Shown piece by piece: positions 44,203-53,181 of a DNA stretch of 64,000 bases. Made by a program: the position numbers and the translations under genes. Below the pieces are notes generated by a model that did not search any database, was not told the origin of the DNA, and saw nothing but the letters and a program-made list of their open reading frames with translations. Source of the stretch: Agrococcus jejuensis (GTDB taxonomy: Bacteria > Actinomycetota > Actinomycetes > Actinomycetales > Microbacteriaceae); assembly GCF_007679035.1 (NCBI RefSeq), contig NZ_VEFR01000001.1, positions 496,001 to 560,000 on the forward strand, in the 5' to 3' direction. Position 1 is the stretch's first letter. Every line of letters starts with the position of its first letter.

Positions 44203-44214
44203 GACGGAGGGGCC

Positions 44215-46290
44215 ATGGACCACGACACGCAGCAGCACGCCGAGCACGAGCACGCGCAGCACGCCGCTCCGGCCGGGCACGACGCGCACGCCGGCCATGC
44301 GGGCCACGGCGACCACGTCGCGCAGTTCCGCTCGCGCTTCTGGCTCGCGCTCGTGCTCGCGGTGCCGACCGTGGCGCTCTCGGGCATGTTCGCCTCGATC
44401 GTCGGCTACGCCGTGCCCGACGTCGCCGTGCTCGCCTGGGTGTCGCCCGCGCTCGGCACCGTCCTGTACGCGTGGGGCGGCTGGCCGTTCCTGCGCGGCG
44501 CCGTCGACGAGCTGCGCGCACGGCAGCCGGGGATGATGCTGCTCGTCGCGCTGGCGATCACGGTCGCGTTCGTCGCGTCCTGGGCGGCGACCCTCGGCCT
44601 CGCACCCCACCACCTCGACTTCTGGTGGGAGCTCGCGCTGCTCGTCGTGATCATGCTGCTGGGTCACTGGATCGAGATGCGATCGCTCGCACGCACGACG
44701 TCGGCGCTCGATGCCCTCGCGGCTCTGCTGCCCGACACGGCCGAGCGCGTCACGCACGCCGGGATCGAGCGCGTCGCCCCCGCCGACCTCCGGCTCGACG
44801 ACGTCGTGCTCGTGCGCCCGGGAGCGGCGGTGCCCGCCGACGGCCGGATCATCGAGGGTGCGGCCGCGCTCGACGAGTCGATGATCACCGGCGAGTCGCG
44901 CTCCGTGCAGCGCGCCGTCGGCGACGCCGTCACCGCCGGCACCGTCGCGACCGACTCGAGCCTGCGCGTGCGCGTGACCGCGATCGGCGACGACACGGCG
45001 CTCGCGGGCATCCGCAGGCTCGTCGCCGACGCGCAGGCGTCGACGTCGCGCGCGCAGCGCATCGCCGACCGGGCGGCGGCGCTGCTGTTCTGGTTCGCGC
45101 TCGGCGCCGCCGCGATCACGGCCGTCGCATGGCTCGCGCTCGGCACGCCCGAGGACGCCGTCGTGCGCACGGTCACGGTGCTCGTCATCGCCTGCCCGCA
45201 CGCGCTCGGGCTCGCGATCCCGCTCGTCGTCGCGATCTCGACGGAGCGCGCCGCTCGCGGCGGCGTGCTCGTGCACGACCGACTCGCGCTCGAGCGCATG
45301 CGCCTCGTCGACGTCGTCGTGCTCGACAAGACCGGCACGCTCACGCGCGGCGAGCCCGCGGTGCTCGACGTCGCCACGATCGGCGATCTCGACGCCGACG
45401 CCGTGCTCGCGCTCGCCGCGGCCGCGGAGGCCGACAGCGAGCATCCGCTCGCCCGTGCGATCGTGCGCGCCGCCGACGCTCGCGGGCTCGCACGCGACGC
45501 GGCGACCGCCGCGACCTCCTCCCCCGCCGTCGGCGTCGTCGCGACCGTCGCGGGCGCCCGCATCCACGTCGGCGGTCCGCGCATGCTCGCCGGGCAGGGC
45601 CTGGATGCGATCGAGCGCGCCGACGCGTGGTCGACCGAGGGCTCGACGGTGCTGCACGTCGTGCGCGACGGCGCCGTCGTCGGAGCGCTGCGCCTCGCCG
45701 ACGAGATCCGGCCGGAGTCACCGGATGCCGTGCGTGCGCTGCACGCGCTGGGCATCGAGGTCATGATGCTCACGGGGGACGCCGAGCCCGTCGCGCGCAG
45801 CGTCGCAAGCGAGCTCGGGATCGACCGGTTCGTCGCCGGCGTGCGCCCCGAGGACAAGGCCGAGCACGTCGCAGCGCTGCAGGCGGACGGGCGCGTCGTC
45901 GCGATGGTCGGCGACGGCGTCAACGACGCCCCCGCGCTCGCGCGCGCCGACGTCGGCATCGCGATCGGCGCAGGCACCGACGTGGCGATCGCATCGGCGG
46001 GCGTCATCCTCGCGGGCTCCGACCCGCGCTCGGTCGTCTCCGTCGTCGCGCTCTCGCGCGCCGGCTTCGCGAAGATGCGGCAGAACCTGTGGTGGGCGGC
46101 CGGCTACAACCTGCTCTCGGTGCCGCTCGCCGCCGGCGTGCTCGCCCCGATCGGCTTCGTGCTGCCCATGTCGGTCGGCGCCATCCTCATGTCGCTGTCG
46201 ACGCTCGTCGTCGCCGCCAATGCCCAGCTGCTGCGCAGGCTCGACCTGCGCCCCGACCGCAGCGTCGCCGCCGTGCTCGGCGACCGCTGA
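44215..46290 (+). CDS. copB: CopB-type copper-transporting P1B ATPase
   Basis: 691-residue heavy-metal efflux ATPase. A His-rich N-terminus (residues 1-36, ten or more His) replaces CxxC metal-binding domains; the TM6 motif is C327-P-H329, marking the P1B-3 subgroup that exports Cu(II)/Cu(I). Phosphorylation site D371KTGT, TGES and GDGVNDAP are intact. CGGAGGGG precedes ATG. Two CsoR-like operators sit in the leader, so copper should derepress it; csoR itself is outside the window. A DUF305 lipoprotein follows at 26 nt. Confidence 0.92.
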   Translation: MDHDTQQHAEHEHAQHAAPAGHDAHAGHAGHGDHVAQFRSRFWLALVLAVPTVALSGMFASIVGYAVPDVAVLAWVSPALGTVLYAWGGWPFLRGAVDELRARQPGMMLLVALAITVAFVASWAATLGLAPHHLDFWWELALLVVIMLLGHWIEMRSLARTTSALDALAALLPDTAERVTHAGIERVAPADLRLDDVVLVRPGAAVPADGRIIEGAAALDESMITGESRSVQRAVGDAVTAGTVATDSSLRVRVTAIGDDTALAGIRRLVADAQASTSRAQRIADRAAALLFWFALGAAAITAVAWLALGTPEDAVVRTVTVLVIACPHALGLAIPLVVAISTERAARGGVLVHDRLALERMRLVDVVVLDKTGTLTRGEPAVLDVATIGDLDADAVLALAAAAEADSEHPLARAIVRAADARGLARDAATAATSSPAVGVVATVAGARIHVGGPRMLAGQGLDAIERADAWSTEGSTVLHVVRDGAVVGALRLADEIRPESPDAVRALHALGIEVMMLTGDAEPVARSVASELGIDRFVAGVRPEDKAEHVAALQADGRVVAMVGDGVNDAPALARADVGIAIGAGTDVAIASAGVILAGSDPRSVVSVVALSRAGFAKMRQNLWWAAGYNLLSVPLAAGVLAPIGFVLPMSVGAILMSLSTLVVAANAQLLRRLDLRPDRSVAAVLGDR

Positions 46291-46316
46291 TCCATCCCCA
46301 CCCACGAAGGAGCCGC

Positions 46317-46913
46317 ATGCGCCGCCGCATCGCATCCACGTCCGCTGCCATCGCCGTCGCCGCCCTCGCCCTCGCCCTCGCAGGGTGCGCCTCGAGCGGC
46401 GACGGCTCGAGCCACGAGGGGCACGGCACCGGCTCGAGCGCCGAGTCGTCGTCGGGCGCGTCGGCCGCCGACGTCATGTTCGCGTCGGCGATGATCCCGC
46501 ACCACGAGCAGGCGGTCGAGATGGCCGACATCGTGCTGGCGAAGCCCGGTCTCGACCCGCGCGTCGTCGAGCTGGCGACGCGCATCCGCGACGCGCAGGC
46601 GCCCGAGATCGCCACGATGGAGGGCTGGCTCGAGGCGTGGGGCGCGGATGCCGAGAGCCACGCTGGCATGGAACACGGCGACGACGGCATGCTGAGCGAC
46701 GACGAGCTCGCGGCGCTCGAGGCCGCCGACGGCGCCGAGGCCTCGCGCCTCTTCCTCGAGGGCATGATCGCGCACCACGAGGGCGCGGTCGCGATGGCCG
46801 AGCAGCAGCTCGCCGACGGCACCGACCCCGACGCGCTCGCGTTGGCCGAGTCGATCGTCGCGACGCAGCAGGCCGAGATCGACGAGATGCAGGCGCTGCT
46901 CGACGAGGGCTGA
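46317..46913 (+). CDS. DUF305 lipoprotein (metal/copper-associated)
   Basis: 198 residues; signal peptide with LALAGC lipobox (Cys24), a His/Ser-rich linker (SSHEGHGTGSS), then a DUF305 ferritin-like domain with duplicated MIPHHEQAVEMA and MIAHHEGAVAMA motifs. DUF305 proteins are often encoded beside copper efflux genes and may bind copper outside the cell. GAAGGAG precedes ATG; probably in the CsoR-controlled operon. Confidence 0.88.
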   Translation: MRRRIASTSAAIAVAALALALAGCASSGDGSSHEGHGTGSSAESSSGASAADVMFASAMIPHHEQAVEMADIVLAKPGLDPRVVELATRIRDAQAPEIATMEGWLEAWGADAESHAGMEHGDDGMLSDDELAALEAADGAEASRLFLEGMIAHHEGAVAMAEQQLADGTDPDALALAESIVATQQAEIDEMQALLDEG

Positions 46914-46936
46914 CTCGCGCCGTGCGCGCATCAGCC
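46908..46936. terminator. Bidirectional hairpin between convergent genes
   Basis: GGCTGA (46908-46913) pairs with TCAGCC (46931-46936), with an inner GCGC/GCGC stem; both stop codons are inside it. Confidence 0.5.
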
Positions 46937-47215
46937 GATGCGCAGGCGGATCGCCACGCGGTCGTCGAGCTCGACGCCCTCCGCCCGTCGCACCGCATCC
47001 TTGAGCGGCACGAGGTAGCCGCCGTCGCGCGGGAACAGCGACGTCGTGAACTCGGTGTCGCCGACCCAGCCGCGCACGGGGATGACGCCCCAGCCGTAGG
47101 AGACGATCGTCGCCAGCTCGCGGATCGCCTCCGCCTCGGCGTCGGGCACGCGCACGAAGTGGAAGGGCGCGGGCCCGCGCCACTCGAACACGACGCCCTC
47201 GATGGTCACGTCCAT
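46931..47215 (-). CDS. DUF1905 protein
   Basis: 94-residue DUF1905 barrel: VVFEWRGPAPFHFVRVP, WGVIPVRGWVGDTEFTTSLFP and YLVPLKDAVRRAEGV, clearly related to the gene at 43464. GGAAGGGG precedes ATG 47215. It lies 45 nt downstream of the DsbA-like gene on the same strand. Role unknown. Confidence 0.82.
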   Translation of the reverse strand: MDVTIEGVVFEWRGPAPFHFVRVPDAEAEAIRELATIVSYGWGVIPVRGWVGDTEFTTSLFPRDGGYLVPLKDAVRRAEGVELDDRVAIRLRIG

Positions 47216-47260
47216 GCCGCCCCTTCCGTCGAGCGGCATCCTCGCACGAGCGTGCGACGC

Positions 47261-47923
47261 TCAGTCGGCGAGCGCCGCCTCGATGCCCGCCTCGATGTCG
47301 TCGACGTGGCTGAGCTCGAGCTGCTGGCCGTCGATGTAGATCGTCGGCGTGCTCTGCACGCCGAGCGCGACGCCCGCCTCGTAGTCGGCCTCGATGCGGT
47401 CGCCGGTCGCGGGATCGGCGACGGCGGCGTCGTACGCATCCATGTCGAGCCCGAGGTCCTCGGCGAAGCCGCGGAAGGTCTCGGCGGCGTCGTCGGTGCC
47501 CGCCCAGTCGGAGTGCGTCTCGAACAGGCGCTGGTACATCGCCTCGAACTCGCCCTGCTGCGCGGCGGCCTCGGCGGCGAGCGCGGCGGGGAACGCGTTC
47601 TGGTGCGATGCGAGCGGGAAGTAGCGCACGGCGAAGGTGACCTCGCCCGAGTACTCGGCGCGCAGGGTCTCCATCGTCGGGTACACGAGCGCGCACGACG
47701 GGCACTCGAAGTCGAGGAACTCGACCACGACCGGCGCACCCTCGTCGGCGTCGTCGAGGATGTGGGTGTCGGCGGCGAGCGTGTCGGCGGCCGAGACGTC
47801 GCCGGCGGGCTCTGCGGCGGTCCCCGCCTGCTCCCAGGGGCGCACGACGAGGGCGATCGTGATGCCCACGATCACCACCGCGGCGGCGACGATGCCGAGG
47901 ATGTTCCAGGTCTTGGCGGTCAT
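47261..47923 (-). CDS. DsbA-family thiol-disulfide oxidoreductase, membrane-anchored
   Basis: 220 residues: N-terminal TM anchor (about 8-28), acidic linker, and a DsbA/thioredoxin_4 domain with active-site C74-P-S-C77 and cis-Pro segment STPTIYIDG. It would form or shuffle disulfides in exported proteins. Its place beside copper genes is fitting, since copper damages disulfides (inference). GAGAGG lies upstream of ATG. Confidence 0.9.
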   Translation of the reverse strand: MTAKTWNILGIVAAAVVIVGITIALVVRPWEQAGTAAEPAGDVSAADTLAADTHILDDADEGAPVVVEFLDFECPSCALVYPTMETLRAEYSGEVTFAVRYFPLASHQNAFPAALAAEAAAQQGEFEAMYQRLFETHSDWAGTDDAAETFRGFAEDLGLDMDAYDAAVADPATGDRIEADYEAGVALGVQSTPTIYIDGQQLELSHVDDIEAGIEAALAD

Positions 47924-48070
47924 GGGCGGCGGCCTCTCGGTCGTCGAGGTGTCAGGGGGATGCCTCGAGCCTATGCAGCACGCCTATGGAACGCCGATGG
48001 CGCGCGGACGGCTCGATGGACGTCGAGCGCGCCCTCCACAACCCCCGACCGTGGTGTCGGCGCTCGATCG

Positions 48071-48076
48071 TAGGGT
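48071..48076 (+). promoter_or_regulatory. -10 TAGGGT, leaderless (M4 peptidase)
   Basis: Hexamer 6 nt before ATG 48083. Confidence 0.6.
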
Positions 48077-48082
48077 CGTGGC

Positions 48083-49438
48083 ATGCACGGCATCGTCCCC
48101 CCGTTCCTGCTCGAGCGCCTCGGCGACCATCCGACGGCCGCCGTCGCTCGGTGCGCGCAGCGCACCCTCACGCTCGACGAGGCGGTGCGCACGACGCGCC
48201 GCACCGCGCGACCCGCCAGCGGGCCCGAGCGCGGGCTCGTCGCCGGCGAGGCCGCACCGCGCCGCACGATCGCCGATGCGGAGCGCACGACGCGGCTGCC
48301 CGGCACGACGATGCGCAACGAGGGCGACGACCCCACGGGCGACACGGCGGTCGACGAGGCCTACGACGGCCTCGGCATCACGTGGACGCTGCTGCACGAG
48401 GCCTTCGACCGCGACTCGCTCGACGGCGCCGGCATGCCGCTGCTCGCGACCGTGCACTACGGCGAGGCCTACGACAACGCGTTCTGGAACGGCGAGCGCA
48501 TGGTCTTCGGCGACGGCGACGGCGAGGTCTTCCTCGGCTTCACCGGCGCGGTCGACGTCATCGGCCACGAGCTCGCGCACGGCCTCGTCCAGTCGACGAC
48601 CGACCTCGTCTACCAGGGCCAGTCGGGCGCGCTCAACGAGTCGGTCGCCGACGTCATCGGCTCGCTCGCGAAGCAGCACGCGCTCGGCCAGAGCGCCGAC
48701 GAGGCCGACTGGCTCGTCGGCGCCGGGCTCTTCGCGCCCGGCGTCGAGGGCGTCGCCCTGCGCTCTCTGCGCGCGCCGGGCACCGCGTACGACGACGACG
48801 TGCTCGGCAAGGATCCGCAGCCGGCGACGATGGCCGACTACGTCGAGACCACGAGCGACAACGGCGGGGTGCACATCAACTCCGGCATCCCCAACCACGC
48901 GTTCTACCTCGCCGCGACGGCGATCGGCGGACGCGCGTGGGAGGGAGCGGGCCTCGTGTGGCTCGACGTGCTCACGAACGGCTCGATCGACGTGCGTGCC
49001 GACTTCGCAGCCTTCGCCGCCGCGACGGTCGCTGCGGCCGAGACGCGCTTCGGCGCCGACTCGACGCAGCGCACCGCGATCGCCGAGGCGTGGGATGCCG
49101 TGGGGGTCACGGGCGAGGCGGCGCCCGTGTCGACGCCCGCGGCCGACGACGTCGAGACGGTGCGCGTCGAGCGATCGGGCGGCCTGCTGGGGCGCGAGCG
49201 CGTCGGCGAGCTGCCGGAGTCGGCGCTGCCGAGCCGCGACCAGCGTGCGCTCGAGACGCTCATCGACTCCGGCGAGCTCGCGGGGCTCGCCGCCGACGAC
49301 GACGACCGCGTGCGCGACGGCTACGTGTGGCGCATCACGATCGAGACGCGGATCGACGTGACGCTCGTCGAGCCCGCGCTGCCCGACGAGGTGCTCGTGC
49401 TGCTGCACCGCATCCTCGAGCTCGGCGAGCGCCGCTAG
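48083..49438 (+). CDS. Protealysin-like M4 metallopeptidase with fused emfourin-like domain
   Basis: 451-residue thermolysin-family zinc protease without a signal peptide. N-terminal IVPPFLLERL matches the short protealysin-type propeptide. Zinc site H162-E-L-A-H166 with the NESVADVIG glutamate, and catalytic His in GIPNHAFY. From about 360 to 451 the sequence (VERSGGLLGRERVGELP, then YVWRITIETRIDVTLVEP) resembles emfourin, the protein inhibitor of protealysin, normally a separate gene. TAGGGT lies 6 nt before ATG (leaderless). Confidence 0.88.
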   Translation: MHGIVPPFLLERLGDHPTAAVARCAQRTLTLDEAVRTTRRTARPASGPERGLVAGEAAPRRTIADAERTTRLPGTTMRNEGDDPTGDTAVDEAYDGLGITWTLLHEAFDRDSLDGAGMPLLATVHYGEAYDNAFWNGERMVFGDGDGEVFLGFTGAVDVIGHELAHGLVQSTTDLVYQGQSGALNESVADVIGSLAKQHALGQSADEADWLVGAGLFAPGVEGVALRSLRAPGTAYDDDVLGKDPQPATMADYVETTSDNGGVHINSGIPNHAFYLAATAIGGRAWEGAGLVWLDVLTNGSIDVRADFAAFAAATVAAAETRFGADSTQRTAIAEAWDAVGVTGEAAPVSTPAADDVETVRVERSGGLLGRERVGELPESALPSRDQRALETLIDSGELAGLAADDDDRVRDGYVWRITIETRIDVTLVEPALPDEVLVLLHRILELGERR

Positions 49439-49460
49439 CCGCGCGCTGCGCGATCGCAGG

Positions 49461-50342
49461 TCAGACGACGGCGGCGATCGCCTCGACGACGGCGCGGATC
49501 GCGGGCACGCGGTCGGCGCCCGCACGGTGACGGATGGCGAGGGCTCGACCCGAGCCGTCGGCGAGGGGACGCGCGACGACGTCGGGCCGCTGGTGCGCCG
49601 CGACCGCCATGGCCGGCAGCAGCGCCACGGCGCCCGTGCGCGCGACGAACGACTGCGCCGCGACGAGGTCGTCGGTCGAGTGCTGCACGTCGGGCGCGAA
49701 CCCCGCCTTGTCGGCGAGCGTCTCGAGGTGCGTGCGGCACCGCGGGCAGCCGGCGACCCAGCGCTCCTCGGCGAGGTCGACGAGGGCGATGGCGTCGCGG
49801 CTCGCGAGCCGGTGCCCCTCGGGCACGACGATGAGGCTCGGGTCGTCGCCGAGCGCGACGCGGTCGAGCCCGACGTCGTCGTGCGACTCGGCGTACTCGA
49901 ACACGACCGCGAGGTCGACGTCGTTGCCCGCCACGGCCGCGAGGGCCTCGGGTGGCTCGGACTCGACGACGCGCACCTGCACCTGCGGCGCCTCCTGCAG
50001 CAGGTAGGCGATCGCGCGCGGCACGAGGTCGGCCATGGCCGACGGGAAGGCTGCGAGCGTCACGGTGCCGCCACCGGCTGCGAGCTCGGCGAGCTCGGCC
50101 TCCGCCTGCCGCAGCGCCGCCTCGATCGCGTCGGCGCGCGCCAGCAGCCGCTCCCCCGCCTCCGTGAGGGTCACGCCCGTCGGTCCGCGCAGCAGCAGCG
50201 CCGTGCCGAGCTCGCCCTCGAGCGTGCGGAGATGCTGGCTGACGGCGGGCTGCGTCCATCCGAGCGTCCGCGCCCCGCCCGAGACGGAGCCGGCGCGCGC
50301 GACGGCGCGGAAGATGAGCACGCGGCGCGGATCGATGTCCAT
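49461..50342 (-). CDS. LysR-family transcriptional regulator
   Basis: 293 residues: N-terminal winged HTH (VFRAVARAGSVSGGARTLGWTQPAVSQHLR-type, 10-40) and a LysR substrate-binding domain with a CPRC pair near 198. Divergent from a racemase gene, its likely target. TATGCT is 6 nt before ATG with no Shine-Dalgarno (leaderless). Convergent with the protease gene, 22 nt apart. Confidence 0.9.
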   Translation of the reverse strand: MDIDPRRVLIFRAVARAGSVSGGARTLGWTQPAVSQHLRTLEGELGTALLLRGPTGVTLTEAGERLLARADAIEAALRQAEAELAELAAGGGTVTLAAFPSAMADLVPRAIAYLLQEAPQVQVRVVESEPPEALAAVAGNDVDLAVVFEYAESHDDVGLDRVALGDDPSLIVVPEGHRLASRDAIALVDLAEERWVAGCPRCRTHLETLADKAGFAPDVQHSTDDLVAAQSFVARTGAVALLPAMAVAAHQRPDVVARPLADGSGRALAIRHRAGADRVPAIRAVVEAIAAVV

Positions 50343-50348
50343 GACATA

Positions 50349-50354
50349 AGCATA
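50349..50354 (-). promoter_or_regulatory. -10 TATGCT, leaderless (LysR regulator)
   Basis: Hexamer 6 nt before ATG 50342. Confidence 0.6.
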
Positions 50355-50418
50355 CGTGATGGATCATCGAGGCAACAGAAGGCTAGCCAATGGCATCCAC
50401 GCCTGCTGTCGTAGAGGC

Positions 50419-51120
50419 ATGGAGACGATCGGCCTCATCGGCGGCATGAGCTGGCACTCGACGCTCGACTACTACCGTGCCATCAACGCGCGCACGGCGG
50501 AAGCGCTCGGCGGCCACCACTCCGCCCGCATCCTGCTGACGAGCCTCGACTTCGCCGAGGTGCGCGACTGCCAGGTGCGCGAGGACTGGGATGCGGCGGG
50601 CACGCTGCTGGCCGCCGAGGCGCGACGCCTCGAGGCCGCCGGCGCCGACCGCATCGCCATCTGCACCAACCTCATGCACAAGGTCGCGCCGGCCGTCGAG
50701 GCGGCGATCGCGGTTCCGCTCGAGCACATCGGCGACGCGGTCGCGACCGCGGCGATCGACCGCGGCATCACGACGCTCGGCGTCCTCGGCACCGACTGGG
50801 TCATGCGCGAGCCGTTCTACGCCGAGCGCCTCGCGCGCCACGGCGTCGCCGCGGTGATGCCCGGCGCCGACGACCGCGCGGTCGTCGACCGCATCATCTG
50901 GGACGAGCTCACACGCGGCATCGTCACCGAGGCCTCGCGCGCCGCCTATCTCGCGGTCGTCGAGCGCCTCGTCGCCGACGGCGCCGACGGCATCGTGCTG
51001 GCCTGCACCGAGATCCAGCTGCTGCTCGGCGACGCCGACGTCGCGGTGCCGGTCATCGACTCGATGGCGGCGCACGCCGAGTCCATCGCGCAGCACGCGC
51101 TCGCACCCGTCGCCGCCTGA
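50419..51120 (+). CDS. Aspartate/glutamate racemase-family protein
   Basis: 233-residue member of the Asp/Glu racemase superfamily: LIGGMSWHSTLDYY at the start and the second catalytic Cys196 in VLACTEIQLL. The first catalytic region reads IC82-T-N-L85-MHK where racemases have Cys or Thr at the Leu position, so acid/base chemistry there may be lost or moved to Cys82. It may be a one-base enzyme or a hydantoin/other isomerase. Divergent LysR gene probably regulates it. Confidence 0.85.
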   Translation: METIGLIGGMSWHSTLDYYRAINARTAEALGGHHSARILLTSLDFAEVRDCQVREDWDAAGTLLAAEARRLEAAGADRIAICTNLMHKVAPAVEAAIAVPLEHIGDAVATAAIDRGITTLGVLGTDWVMREPFYAERLARHGVAAVMPGADDRAVVDRIIWDELTRGIVTEASRAAYLAVVERLVADGADGIVLACTEIQLLLGDADVAVPVIDSMAAHAESIAQHALAPVAA

Positions 51121-51178
51121 CCCGCGCACGCGTGCGACCGATTCGCGCCAGCCCCTCGTGTCGCGCGTCGCGCAGCCC

Positions 51179-51184
51179 TACCCT
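51179..51184 (+). promoter_or_regulatory. -10 TACCCT, leaderless (small GNAT)
   Basis: Hexamer 6 nt before ATG 51191. Confidence 0.6.
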
Positions 51185-51190
51185 GACTGC

Positions 51191-51493
51191 ATGAGCGAGG
51201 CGCAGCAGGACCCCACGGTCGAGATCGTGGACGCCGTCGAGCAGGGCCGATTCGAGCTGCGCGTCGACGGTCGGCTCGTGAGCTTCGTCGACTACGCCGA
51301 CCACGCGGGGCGCCGCGCGTTCCCGCACACGCAGACGTATCCCGAGTTCGGCGGCCGCGGGTACGGCACGCAGGTGGTGCGCGCCGCCCTCGACGAGGCG
51401 GTCGCAGCCGGACGCTCGATCGTGCCGTCGTGCCCGTTCGTGCGCGCGCTCGTGCAGCAGCACCCCGACGAGTACGGCGCCCTCGTCGTCTGA
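51191..51493 (+). CDS. Small GNAT-like N-acetyltransferase (YidJ/NATD1 type)
   Basis: 100-residue minimal acetyltransferase: SFVDYADHAGRRAFPHTQT, acetyl-CoA loop GGRGYGTQVV, and VPSCPFVRALVQQHPDEY, as in the short GCN5-related Yjdj/NATD1 family. Substrate unknown. TACCCT lies 6 nt before ATG (leaderless). Confidence 0.85.
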   Translation: MSEAQQDPTVEIVDAVEQGRFELRVDGRLVSFVDYADHAGRRAFPHTQTYPEFGGRGYGTQVVRAALDEAVAAGRSIVPSCPFVRALVQQHPDEYGALVV

Positions 51494-51553
51494 CGACCGA
51501 CCGCCGCACCGCGCGGGCTTGCCCTCCGCGCCGCGCAGGCGGAGAGTGCACTG

Positions 51554-53155
51554 GTGACCACGGAACGCAGCGCCCGCAGCCGGTGGCTCGGGCTCGTCGC
51601 CATCAGCATCGCCGTCGCGCTCATCATCGTCGACTCGACGATCGTGAACGTGGCGATCCCGGCGATCGTCGGGGATCTCGACATCACGTCGACGCAGGTG
51701 CAGTGGGTGCAGGAGAGCTACACGCTCGTCTTCGCCGCGCTGCTGCTCACGCTCGGTGCGATCGCCGATCGCGTCGGACGACGCCGCATGCTGCTCGTCG
51801 GCGTCGCGATCTTCATGGGCGCGTCGGTGCTGGCCGCCCTCGCCCCGACGGGCGACCTGCTCATCGGCGCTCGCGTGCTGCAGGGCGTCGGTGGCGCGAT
51901 GATCCTGCCGACGACCCTGTCGATCATCAACGCGACCTTCCGCGGCAAGGACCGGGGCATCGCGTTCGCGATCTGGGGCTCGACCATCGGCGGCATGGCC
52001 GCCGTCGGTCCGCTGCTGGGCGGCTGGCTCACGACGGCGTTCTCGTGGCGATGGGCCTTCGGCATCAACGTGCCCCTCGGCGCGCTCGTCGTCGTCGGCC
52101 TGCTGCTGTTCGTCGCCGAGTCGCGGGATGCGGAGCGCGGCGGGATCGACGTGCTCGGCGCGCTCCTCGCGATCGTCACGACGGGTGCGCTGGTCTTCGG
52201 CCTCATCGAGGGGCGCAGCTACGGCTGGTGGACGGCCACCGACGACGTGCCCTCGTGGTGGACGCTCGAGGTGTCCCCCATCCCGTTCGCCTTCGCGCTC
52301 ACCCTCGTCGCCGGCGCATGCTTCGTCTGGTGGGGCCTGCGGCGCGAGCGCTCGGGCCGGTCGGCGATGCTCGCCTTCTCGCTGCTGCGCATCCCGTCGT
52401 TCCGCAACGGCAACGTCGCGGCCCTCATCGTGTCGCTCGGCGAGTTCGGCATCATCCTCTCGCTGCCGCTGTGGCTGCAGGGCGTGCTCGGCTACGACGC
52501 CCTGCAGACGGGCACGGTGCTGCTGGCGCTCGCGATCGGCTCGTTCGTCGCGAGCGGCTTCGCCGGCGCGTTCGGATCGCGGCTGCCCGCCGTGCGCATC
52601 GTGCGCGTCGGCCTCCTCGCCGAGGTCGTGGGCCTCGTCGGCGTCGCGGTCGCGATCCGCCCCGACAGCCCCTGGTACGCGATCGTGCCCGGCCTGTTCG
52701 TCTACGGCTTCGGCGTCGGCCTCGCGACGGCGCAGCTCACGAACGTCGTGCTGCAGGACGTGCCCGTCGACCGCAGCGGCCAGGGCTCCGGCACCCAGAG
52801 CACCGCGAGGCAGGTCGGCTCCGCGCTGGGCATCGCCGTGCTCGGCACCATCCTGTTCTCGAGCGTGTCGGGCATCCTCGACGCGCGCCTCGACGACCGC
52901 GGCGTGCCCGATGCCGCGCGGCAGCAGATCGTCGCGACCGTCGTCGACTCGAGCGGCACCGCGATCGCCGGGCTCGAGGCGCAGGATGCGGCGGCGGCCG
53001 ACGACGCGCGCATCGCGTTCAGCGACGGCACCCGTGCCGCCGCGTTCGCAGCGGCGGGCTTCGTGGCGCTGGGCTTCGTCGCGACGCTGCGGCTCTCGCC
53101 TCGGCGACGCGAGGACGAGGCCGACGAGACGTCCGAGGACGTCGCGGCCCGCTGA
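51554..53155 (+). CDS. MFS drug exporter, DHA2 (14-TM) family
   Basis: 533-residue H+-antiporter. Motif A GAIADRVGRRR, motif C region in TM5 and the DSTIVNVAIP start are typical of EmrB/QacA-type DHA2 exporters; 14 hydrophobic segments can be counted. Likely exports a toxic cationic or hydrophobic compound. GTG with GGAGAG upstream. No regulator gene adjoins it. Confidence 0.9.
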   Translation: MTTERSARSRWLGLVAISIAVALIIVDSTIVNVAIPAIVGDLDITSTQVQWVQESYTLVFAALLLTLGAIADRVGRRRMLLVGVAIFMGASVLAALAPTGDLLIGARVLQGVGGAMILPTTLSIINATFRGKDRGIAFAIWGSTIGGMAAVGPLLGGWLTTAFSWRWAFGINVPLGALVVVGLLLFVAESRDAERGGIDVLGALLAIVTTGALVFGLIEGRSYGWWTATDDVPSWWTLEVSPIPFAFALTLVAGACFVWWGLRRERSGRSAMLAFSLLRIPSFRNGNVAALIVSLGEFGIILSLPLWLQGVLGYDALQTGTVLLALAIGSFVASGFAGAFGSRLPAVRIVRVGLLAEVVGLVGVAVAIRPDSPWYAIVPGLFVYGFGVGLATAQLTNVVLQDVPVDRSGQGSGTQSTARQVGSALGIAVLGTILFSSVSGILDARLDDRGVPDAARQQIVATVVDSSGTAIAGLEAQDAAAADDARIAFSDGTRAAAFAAAGFVALGFVATLRLSPRRREDEADETSEDVAAR

Positions 53156-53181
53156 CGCCGGTCGTCGCGGGACGCTCGCCG

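Larger units (their letters stand above)
43890..44214. other. Intergenic region upstream of the copper ATPase
   Basis: Holds two CsoR-like operators in its last 60 bp. A minus-strand frame ending at 44025 (ERRWARMRSAILHAHGKKS) could encode a ~35-residue peptide from GTG near 44138 but lacks start signals. Nothing else is seen. Confidence 0.5.
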
